A stretch of DNA of 62,346 nt, taken from positions 1 to 62,346 of the forward strand of contig JAGBKK010000001.1 of the NCBI GenBank assembly GCA_017934045.1, written 5' to 3'. Under the pieces are notes generated by a model. That model saw only the letters and a program-made list of their open reading frames with translations, had not been told where the DNA came from and searched no databases. This DNA is from Neisseriaceae bacterium (GTDB lineage: Bacteria; Pseudomonadota; Gammaproteobacteria; Burkholderiales; Neisseriaceae). Made by a program: the position numbers and the translations under genes. Below are positions 55,078 to 62,346 of the stretch, in pieces (the stretch's first letter is position 1; each line of letters begins with the position of its first letter).

Positions 55078-55121
55078 GTCATTGCGAGATTTTTTCGTAA
55101 GAAAAAATCGTGGCAATCTCC
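55078..55121 (+). repeat. CATTGCGAG hairpin repeat, copy 2
   Basis: Outer arms GTCATTGCGAG and GTGGCAATCTCC enclose an inner stem GATTTTTTC/GAAAAAATC with a GTAA loop. Confidence 0.75.
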
Positions 55122-55170
55122 CTAATCGGAGAACGGATTGAATGCTTTCAGGCTGCCTGAAACCCTTGCC

Positions 55171-55211
55171 GTCATTGCGAGCCGTTATAAAATAACGGTG
55201 TGGCAATCTCC
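55171..55211 (+). repeat. CATTGCGAG hairpin repeat, copy 3
   Basis: Same outer arms as copy 2; inner stem is CCGTTAT/ATAACGG with an AAA loop. Confidence 0.75.
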
Positions 55212-55300
55212 AAAAAATCCACAAGGATTTTTTGGGTGGCGTATGCAGGTATAACGGCAAGGCAAAATGTTTTTCAGGTTGCCTGTTGTTGAATAAAAAC

Positions 55301-55330
55301 GCGTGGGCAACAAAGTTGCCCATCCTACGC
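55301..55330 (-). repeat. GTAGGGTGGGCAAC palindrome copy, inverted
   Basis: GCGTGGGCAACAAAGTTGCC-CATCCTACGC, one base longer centre than the 54866 copy and in reverse orientation; both are followed outward by GCTTGC/GCAAGC. Confidence 0.8.
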
Positions 55331-55417
55331 TTGCTAATTTTAATTAAAAGATAGCAATAAAAATATAGTTTTTAATTGTTTCAGGCTGCCTGAAAGGATT
55401 TATTAAAGGAATAAAAA

Positions 55418-56266
55418 ATGGCTTCGTTAGTTGTTGGCACAATTTATTACGGTTTAATGTTTATCTTGGCAGGATTTTTTCTGCTGTTGGCGTTGATTTT
55501 TCCTAAAAAAGCCAAAGGATTTTTTATTACGGCTGGTTGTGTTGTGGTTTTGTTTGTTGTGGTTATTCCATTGTGGGCAAGATTATCGTTAAAAATAATG
55601 GAAATTAAAGAACGACCAATAAAAGAAGCCGCAGAAAAAAGATATAACGAAGCCCGTGCCGTTTTTGATGAACAATGCAAAAAAGCAGGCGAAAAAATTT
55701 ATCGCACTGTGGATAATGTTGATGGGGTGATGCTTTTGAAGGCACGCAGGAGGGAAGACCTTGAAGAACACGAAAGAGATAAAGGTTGGGGATTAACCGC
55801 AGACCCTATGTACTCACATGCTGCTATTGCTGAACTTGAAATAGGTGATTATATTGGTAGTTTCTTGGGAAATAGTGGAGAAAATTATTCTTTTGTCGAT
55901 ATTTTAGAAAAAGACGGTAGTATCAGTAGATACAAATACAACAAGGTTAAAAAAGATGAAGAAATTGTTGAAAAAAATCCGTCCAATCCAGCACGCTATG
56001 CCTTAACCTATGAAAACAATGTTGATCCTGCATTACGCAAACATTGGGTTGCAGGGATTACCATTAAGATTCTTGATCGCCAAACAGATGAATTATTGGC
56101 AGAAAAAACGATTTTTACTTTTGAATCTGGATTAGGTTCAACAGCAACAGGAAGACAGCCATGGTTGCATCTTCCTGAACATTGTCCTGAATTGTCAGAT
56201 ATGCCAACCCGTGCGTTTGCTTTTCAGGTATTGAAATTTTCTCAACCACTTAACTCACAGGAGTAA
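55418..56266 (+). CDS. Membrane-anchored protein of unknown function
   Basis: 282 residues: two N-terminal helices (YYGLMFILAGFFLLLALIF and GFFITAGCVVVLFVVVIPLW), then a soluble domain facing the periplasm or cytosol with RTVDNVDGVMLLKARRRED, AAIAELEIGDYIGSFLGNSG, KHWVAGITIKILDRQTDELL and a proline-rich end. I do not recognise the family. AAAGGA precedes the ATG. It is 6 nt upstream of a truncated ORF (56273), so it may have been the partner, possibly an immunity protein, of that gene; this is speculative. Confidence 0.65.
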   Translation: MASLVVGTIYYGLMFILAGFFLLLALIFPKKAKGFFITAGCVVVLFVVVIPLWARLSLKIMEIKERPIKEAAEKRYNEARAVFDEQCKKAGEKIYRTVDNVDGVMLLKARRREDLEEHERDKGWGLTADPMYSHAAIAELEIGDYIGSFLGNSGENYSFVDILEKDGSISRYKYNKVKKDEEIVEKNPSNPARYALTYENNVDPALRKHWVAGITIKILDRQTDELLAEKTIFTFESGLGSTATGRQPWLHLPEHCPELSDMPTRAFAFQVLKFSQPLNSQE

Positions 56267-56272
56267 CAAAAA

Positions 56273-56368
56273 ATGACAACTTTTTCTTCAACAGAATTAC
56301 TGACTTACGCAAATCTGCAAATTGCTGCCGAAGCGTTGTATGGCAAATTAAAAAGCAAGCAAGCGTAG
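56273..56368 (+). pseudogene. Truncated 31-codon ORF, 5' remnant of a larger gene
   Basis: Has its own GGAG and starts MTTFSSTELLTYANLQIAAE, then ALYGKLK and stops at TAG inside the GTAGGG of a dispersed repeat (56362-56391). The opening LLTYANLQIAAEA resembles, from memory, the N-terminus of large secreted or effector-type proteins in Neisseriaceae and relatives. It looks like the stub of a gene whose remainder was lost when the repeat arrived or recombined. Confidence 0.4.
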
Positions 56369-56391
56369 GGTGGGCAACTTGTTGCCCACGC
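56362..56391 (+). repeat. GTAGGGTGGGCAAC palindrome copy
   Basis: AGCGTAGGGTGGGCAAC-TTG-TTGCCCACGC; preceded by GCAAGCA as in the 54866 copy. Its first bases form the stop codon of the truncated ORF. Confidence 0.8.
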
Positions 56392-56431
56392 CGCAACGGA
56401 CAAAACCCTTTCAGGCAGCCTGAAATGCCAA

Positions 56432-58292
<1,861 letters not shown>

Positions 58293-58304
58293 ATCATTGA
58301 TAAG

Positions 58305-58443
58305 AAAACTCTCCACGGCGGTATTAACCGCATCGGATTGTAAGGGTGTTTCTCAACCGTTTGTGGATAGTTGTCTGTATTCAAAGCAATACAGCATTGG
58401 CTCTACAAACAACGATTATCCAGTACAAACAGTACCCCTGTTT
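58305..58443 (-). promoter_or_regulatory. TPP riboswitch (THI element) upstream of thiC
   Basis: Read on the minus strand: ACAGGGGTACT near the 5' end, a variable hairpin, then TTGAGAAACACCCTTACAAT (the conserved TGAGA...ACCC), CCGATGCGGTTAATACCGCC and GTGGAGAG. This follows the thi-box consensus (CTGAGA, ACCC, ACCTGATCTGGATAATGCCAGCGTAGGGA). Its position before thiC confirms the call. Confidence 0.9.
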
Positions 58444-58455
58444 CTTGCAAGGGCG

Positions 58456-58461
58456 ATTATA
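58456..58461 (-). promoter_or_regulatory. -10 box of the thiC promoter
   Basis: TATAAT on the minus strand, about 15 nt before the riboswitch. At -35 distance lies TTTCAG, part of an uptake sequence (58469-58483), a poor match, so the promoter is only moderately supported. Confidence 0.5.
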
Positions 58462-58589
58462 CAACGCTTTCAGGCTGCCTGAAAATAAGGTTTAGTTGAT
58501 ACGAAGTATCAAATCTTATTAAGCTTTCACTTAATAGTGAAATAAATCTTATTTATGCTTATTTGAACGCACTTAAACTACCAACACGC

Positions 58590-58618
58590 TTGCAAACATT
58601 TACAGATTAGGTTATAAT
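58590..58618 (+). promoter_or_regulatory. Promoter of rpsT
   Basis: TTGCAA (58590-58595), 17-base spacer, TATAAT (58613-58618). Confidence 0.7.
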
Positions 58619-58685
58619 CTTCCGTTTTTGGAATTGGCATTTTATTTTGCTTGTTCATTTTATTTTATTTTAGGAGATTTTTATT

Positions 58686-58949
58686 ATGGCCAACAGTGCA
58701 CAAGCCCGTAAGCGTGCTCGTCAGGCAGTGAAACAACGGGCGCACAATGCAGGTTTGCGTACCGCCTTTCGCACCGCCGTTAAAAAAGTGGTGAAAGCCA
58801 TTGAAGCAGGCGACAAAGCCGCCGCTCAAAGCGTTTTTGCTGAATCGGTTAAAATCATCGACCGCATTGCCGACAAAGGCATTTTCCACAAAAACAAAGC
58901 CGCCCGCCACAAAAGCCGCCTATCGGCTCGCATTAAAGCAATGGCTTAA
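58686..58949 (+). CDS. rpsT: 30S ribosomal protein S20
   Basis: 87 residues, basic helical protein that binds the 16S 5' domain. [66 protein letters not shown] precedes the ATG. Own promoter and terminator, so a single-gene unit. Confidence 0.97.
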   Translation: MANSAQARKRARQAVKQRAHNAGLRTAFRTAVKKVVKAIEAGDKAAAQSVFAESVKIIDRIADKGIFHKNKAARHKSRLSARIKAMA

Positions 58950-58965
58950 TGTCGTTTGGGTTGAT

Positions 58966-59008
58966 AAAAATAAAATCGAACTTGCATAACAAGTTCGATT
59001 TTATTTTT
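58966..59008. terminator. Long bidirectional terminator
   Basis: AAAATAAAATCGAACTTG (58967-58984) and its exact complement (58990-59007) form an 18-bp stem with a CATAA loop, closing rpsT and possibly also the convergent gene at 59050. Confidence 0.85.
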
Positions 59009-59049
59009 GTGTTTAAGAAAATCAGGCTTTCAGGCAGCCTGAAACTCGC

Positions 59050-60792
59050 TTATGATTGAATTTCAATTTTTGGTAATTTTTGTCTAATCACTTCAACTAA
59101 TTTCTTATCTTTGTTGTTTAATACTCTACACAACCATTTTTCAAAATCATCTTTTTTATTATTACCACGCAAAAGAACACCAATCTTTGGGAATATACCT
59201 TTATTTTCATAAATAGTTAATAGTCCATTTAAATCATTGTTTGCAACATAAGAATTTATCTCGTTTTTAATATCCAAAATATCTTGGTCAATATCTATAT
59301 TTTTTATTTCTTCGGATAACTGATTTTTTAATTCTTCTGCATTATGAGAAGAAGATAAATCAACTTTTTTCAATCTATAATCTATTCTTCTACGCACTAT
59401 TTCTGTTGCAAATTTATCTAATTTATCTCCTGATAAATTGTCTGTTGCAAATTTATCTAATTTATCTTCTGATGAATTGCCTGTAATAAATTTTATCATT
59501 TGGGTTTGAAAGTCAGACAATTTATTTTCTAAATCTTGCCCTTGATATTCTTCTAATTTTAATATTTCTTTGACAATATCAGTTAAAGCAAAAATATTTT
59601 CAATCTCTGCCACTGGTAAAGTAAAAATATCCTTTTGTTCAAGTTCAGTAACTCTATTTTCATCTCTTCCGTCTCTATCTATGATACCTGCACATTGCAA
59701 GCGAAGCAAAGGCATATCTTGTGATAGTTTTTTCATAGATGAAACAGCATGAATAACCGCACTACAACTTTCTCTTGGAATAATTGTCCATTCGGGATAA
59801 CAAGCACGATACAATGCCATATCTAAACTTGAAGAAGTGCCTTCAACAAATAAAATAGGTTTGCGACTGCCTAAAATCATTGTAATAGTTTGTTCATCAA
59901 AATTGCTTTCAGGTACTTTTGCAATATCCCATTGAGAATTATGAAAATAATCTCTAATCACATATTTTTCGGCTATTCTATTGCTTGCAAATGCAATATC
60001 GTGGGTAATCACCAAAAAAGCACAATCAGGTCTTAATTCTTCGATTTTATCCCACAAATTAGCAATAATGGACTGATGAATGTGCAGTTCAGGTTCATCA
60101 AAAATTAAAACGGTATTTTCATTTGCACAAAGCACCTGACCTAAAATATAAAAAATCGCACGCTCACCGTCACTCATTTCTGACGCTGAATAGTAGTTCG
60201 GATTTTCATCACCAGTAATTGAAACTTGAATATTATCTGCGGTAATACGCAATTTTCTATATGGCAATAAAATCTCCCAAACTTCTTTTAATTTATCAAA
60301 ATGAGTTTTACTAACTCTTATTTCTTTTCCCTGTAATCGTTCTTCGTGTTCTTCAACTGAAAGATTACTATGTTGAGCAAATAAATATTGCAATAAAGCA
60401 TCAAAATCGTTAAGTAAATGAGTTGCCGATTTACCATGCCAACGATAAGCGTCCCTTTGACCGTAATGTATTCTTGAATAGTCAGCGTTACCAACATCTA
60501 CTCCACCCAAAATCTTCAATTTTATATTTGCATGTTCTTCTGGTATTTTAGGTACATTAGGATTTAAGGTTAATGCCCTATGTGCCGCAATACGGTGTGC
60601 TTTTTCGCCTAATTGTTTTTCAACATAGGCGGCTAAACGAGTTTTACCCGTACCATTTGCACCCACAATAATGGTTGTTTTGCCTGCGTAAAAACACAGT
60701 TTTTCGGGTTCTGATGAGTTTATTTTAGAAATTTCAACAGAAGGAATTTTTTCGGGTTCTGATGAATTTGTTTGAGTAGTAATCTCACTCAT
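59050..60792 (-). CDS. AAA ATPase with C-terminal DUF4435 (TOPRIM-like); fused PARIS-like defence candidate
   Basis: 580 residues. ABC/SMC-type ATPase (residues ~30-300): Walker A VGANGTGKTRLAAYV, signature ASEMSDGERAIFYIL, Walker B TVLIFDEPELHIHQS, H-loop FLVITHDIAFAS. From ~310 a TOPRIM-like DUF4435 domain: KPILFVEGTSSSLDMALYRA (acidic E in VEG) and LQCAGIIDRDGRDENRV (DxD), then a helical tail. In the known PARIS system these are separate proteins, AriA (ATPase) and AriB (DUF4435 nuclease), and fused versions are reported. The gene is AT-rich, stands alone between rpsT and nagZ, and has two short in-frame tandem duplications (13 and 16 codons). An OLD-like nuclease is the alternative. Confidence 0.75.
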   Translation of the reverse strand: MSEITTQTNSSEPEKIPSVEISKINSSEPEKLCFYAGKTTIIVGANGTGKTRLAAYVEKQLGEKAHRIAAHRALTLNPNVPKIPEEHANIKLKILGGVDVGNADYSRIHYGQRDAYRWHGKSATHLLNDFDALLQYLFAQHSNLSVEEHEERLQGKEIRVSKTHFDKLKEVWEILLPYRKLRITADNIQVSITGDENPNYYSASEMSDGERAIFYILGQVLCANENTVLIFDEPELHIHQSIIANLWDKIEELRPDCAFLVITHDIAFASNRIAEKYVIRDYFHNSQWDIAKVPESNFDEQTITMILGSRKPILFVEGTSSSLDMALYRACYPEWTIIPRESCSAVIHAVSSMKKLSQDMPLLRLQCAGIIDRDGRDENRVTELEQKDIFTLPVAEIENIFALTDIVKEILKLEEYQGQDLENKLSDFQTQMIKFITGNSSEDKLDKFATDNLSGDKLDKFATEIVRRRIDYRLKKVDLSSSHNAEELKNQLSEEIKNIDIDQDILDIKNEINSYVANNDLNGLLTIYENKGIFPKIGVLLRGNNKKDDFEKWLCRVLNNKDKKLVEVIRQKLPKIEIQS

Positions 60793-60974
60793 TTTATTTT
60801 CCCAACTTACAGATAGTTACAGAGATAATTTATTTTAACAAAAATTAGTATTTTCCGCTCGTTATAACATATAAATAAAATATATTTCAGGCTACCTGAA
60901 ACACTTAATCTCTATCCGTTTTTATCTTAAATAGCGGTATAATTTGCACACTGTTAATTTTTCAGGCTGCCTGA

Positions 60975-62060
60975 ATGATGATGACTCCCCTTTCCTTGCC
61001 ACGCGGTGCGGCGATGATTGATGTTGTGGGCACTATGCTCACCGATGACGATAAACGCCGCTTGTTAAACCCTAATGTCGGCGGGGTGATTTTGTTTCGC
61101 CGCAATTTTTTGTCGATTGAACAATTAAAAGAATTAGTTAAAGAAATCAAAGCATTACGCACACCTGAACTGATTATCGCCGTGGATCACGAAGGCGGAC
61201 GGGTGCAACGCTTTATCAACGGTTTTACGCGTCTGCCTGCGATGGCAAATTTAGGAAAATATGCGGATAAAAACGGCATTGCGGCGGCGGAAATTATGGC
61301 TGAAAAAACAGGCTTTGTGTTGGCAGCCGAACTGCGTGCGTGCGGCATTGACCTGTCTTTTACGCCTGTTTTGGATTTGGATTATGCGTGCTGTGCAGTC
61401 ATCGGCAACCGCAGTTTTCACCGCAAGCCCGATATGGTTGCTCGCCTTGCCATTGCCTTGCAAAGGGGTTTGAAAAACGGCGGTATGGCGTCTTGCGGCA
61501 AGCATTTTCCAGGACACGGTTGTGTGGTTGAAGACAGCCATTTACAACTGCCCAAAGACGCACGAGTGCTGCCTGAAATGGCAGACGATTTACTGCCGTT
61601 TCAAAAAATGATTGCACAAGGTATGCAGTCGGTGATGCCTGCCCATGTGCTGTATCACAATATCGACCCACAACCTGCGGGCTTTTCGGCTTACTGGTTG
61701 CAAAATAAATTGCGGCAGGAAATGGCTTTTGACGGCATTATTTTTTCGGACGATTTAACTATGGAAGGGGCAACGGGTGCGGGCGATATTTACCAACGCA
61801 CGCTTACGGCGCTGAATGCGGGTTGCGATGTGGTTTTGGTGTGCAACAGCCCCAATATGGCAGATGAATTGATTGCGAATCGGCTCCCTGAAAACCCCGA
61901 TTTACAACGGCGTTGGGACTTAATCGCAGGGCGTGGTGATGTAGCCACATTCAACGCTTTATTGCAAATGCCTGAATTTATCCAAACCGCCCAAGAAGTC
62001 GCCGCCTTATGCGAACTATCCGACACTGCTGCCGCCCCAAAAGTGGGGGAAGCGTTTTGA
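60975..62060 (+). CDS. nagZ: Beta-N-acetylhexosaminidase (peptidoglycan recycling)
   Basis: 361-residue cytosolic GH3 enzyme that removes GlcNAc from anhydro-muropeptides. IIAVDHEGGRVQRFINGFT, FTPVLDLDY, ASCGKHFPGHGCVVEDSHLQ (KHFPGHG with the His-Asp dyad), MPAHVLYHNIDPQPAGFS and GIIFSDDLTMEGATG (nucleophile D). Three consecutive ATGs at 60975, 60978 and 60981 follow directly on an uptake sequence, and no ribosome-binding site is evident, so the exact start is uncertain. A TATAAT at 60938-60943 lies upstream. Confidence 0.95.
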   Translation: MMMTPLSLPRGAAMIDVVGTMLTDDDKRRLLNPNVGGVILFRRNFLSIEQLKELVKEIKALRTPELIIAVDHEGGRVQRFINGFTRLPAMANLGKYADKNGIAAAEIMAEKTGFVLAAELRACGIDLSFTPVLDLDYACCAVIGNRSFHRKPDMVARLAIALQRGLKNGGMASCGKHFPGHGCVVEDSHLQLPKDARVLPEMADDLLPFQKMIAQGMQSVMPAHVLYHNIDPQPAGFSAYWLQNKLRQEMAFDGIIFSDDLTMEGATGAGDIYQRTLTALNAGCDVVLVCNSPNMADELIANRLPENPDLQRRWDLIAGRGDVATFNALLQMPEFIQTAQEVAALCELSDTAAAPKVGEAF

Positions 62061-62094
62061 TTTGTATAGATAAATAGAATAGGTGATTTAGTTC

Positions 62095-62122
62095 TTGACA
62101 AATTCTACCAAATCATTATAAT
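62095..62122 (+). promoter_or_regulatory. Promoter of the tRNA cluster
   Basis: TTGACA (62095-62100), 16-base spacer, TATAAT (62117-62122): both boxes perfect, 26 nt before the first tRNA. Confidence 0.85.
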
Positions 62123-62148
62123 CTACTCTTCTTTCACAGAAAGAAATT

Positions 62149-62224
62149 GCGGGAATAGCTCAGTTGGTAGAGCGCAACCTTGCCAAGGTTGAGGTCGCGA
62201 GTTCGAGACTCGTTTCCCGCTCCA
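62149..62224 (+). tRNA. tRNA-Gly (GCC)
   Basis: 76 nt with encoded CCA. Acceptor GCGGGAA pairs with TTCCCGC; anticodon loop TTGCCAA gives GCC; T-arm GAGTTCGAGACTC present. Confidence 0.97.
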
Positions 62225-62233
62225 CTCTTCGTT

Positions 62234-62307
62234 GGCGGGGTGGCAGAGTGGTTATGCAGCGGCCTGCAAAGCCGTGGACGCCGGTTCGATTCCGACCCCC
62301 GCCTCCA
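62234..62307 (+). tRNA. tRNA-Cys (GCA)
   Basis: 74 nt with encoded CCA. Acceptor GGCGGGG pairs with CCCCGCC; anticodon loop CTGCAAA gives GCA; T-arm GGTTCGATTCC. Confidence 0.97.
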
Positions 62308-62313
62308 AGTAAA

Positions 62314-62346
62314 GCCCAGGTGGTGAAACAGGTAGACACAACGGAC
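62314..62346 (+). tRNA. tRNA-Leu, 5' part only
   Basis: GCCCAGGTGGTGAAACAGGT followed by AGACACAACGGAC is the acceptor and D-arm start of a type II leucine tRNA; the window ends before the anticodon, so the anticodon is unknown. Confidence 0.85.

Larger units (their letters stand above)
54798..55417. other. 620-bp repeat island without genes
   Basis: Contains two inverted copies of the GTAGGGTGGGCAAC palindrome (54866-54895 and 55301-55330), two CATTGCGAG hairpin repeats (55078-55121, 55171-55211), a stem-loop AAAAAATCC/GGATTTTTT (55212-55233), perfect uptake sequences at 55147 and 55380 and several degraded ones. No coding sequence seen. Confidence 0.8.

Noticed and set aside
54798-55417. 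Minus-strand 100-codon frame (55021-55323) as a gene
   Set aside because: It runs through uptake sequences and hairpin repeats and has no recognisable protein features.

Overview
The window is a 62.3 kb chromosomal segment from an AT-leaning member of the Neisseriaceae. The main evidence is a 15-bp palindrome, TTCAGGC(A/T)GCCTGAA, which occurs about once per 1.1 kb. It contains the 12-mers AGGCAGCCTGAA and AGGCTGCCTGAA, the DNA uptake sequence (DUS) dialects described for Kingella and Simonsiella relatives. Gene content and local order (rpsP-rimM-trmD-rplS, yajC-secD-secF, hda-panD, secB-grxC, lolC-lolD, ssb beside an MFS gene) fit a beta-proteobacterial core genome. I infer the Simonsiella/Alysiella/Kingella branch but cannot fix the genus.

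Layout. 1-9.5 kb: acnB (frameshifted, cut by the window edge), uppP, a lipoprotein, grxC-secB, lapB, three small conserved genes, an H-NS-like gene, the ABC-F gene ybiT, rbfA. 9.6-14.3 kb: two tandem membrane paralogues, trpC, a brnT-brnA toxin-antitoxin pair, an AT-rich membrane protein, map with a tiny membrane ORF, bolA. 14.4-20.2 kb: the rpsP-rimM-trmD-rplS operon, a His-rich metal-binding lipoprotein-type receptor (znuA-like), truB, rpsO, a glycosyltransferase. 20.2-26 kb: a PCuAC copper chaperone, hda-HAD-panD, an FKBP lipoprotein, DUF4298 plus an unknown gene, a nucleoside hydrolase. 26-38.5 kb: the sec operon yajC-secD-secF, interrupted by a lipoprotein gene and by a GGCC-type (HaeIII/NgoPII-like) restriction-modification module; then Sel1-type and paralogous lipoproteins, a DUF4303-ankyrin protein, leuB and a Correia-like miniature element. 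38.5-54.8 kb: ssb, two MFS transporters, mtgA, a TerC-CBS-CorC protein, two UPF0145 proteins, a DUF2726 protein, lolC-lolD, dcd, glyS, pssA, an NCS2 purine permease, xth. 54.8-62.3 kb: a repeat island, a membrane protein with a truncated neighbour, thiC behind a TPP riboswitch, rpsT, a single-gene AAA-ATPase/DUF4435 protein resembling a fused PARIS defence protein, nagZ, and tRNA-Gly, tRNA-Cys and a partial tRNA-Leu.

The most notable points are: (1) the restriction-modification module between secD and secF, whose endonuclease gene carries an in-frame TAA with the C-terminal part still intact; (2) near absence of GGCC across the window although GGC and GCC are common; (3) the AAA-DUF4435 candidate defence protein; (4) DUS copies used as protein-coding sequence and as stop codons (C-terminal QAA), showing how uptake signals shape genes; (5) several dispersed repeat families, including hairpins with conserved arms but changing inner stems and a Correia-like element. 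No transposase gene, rRNA or CRISPR array was found.
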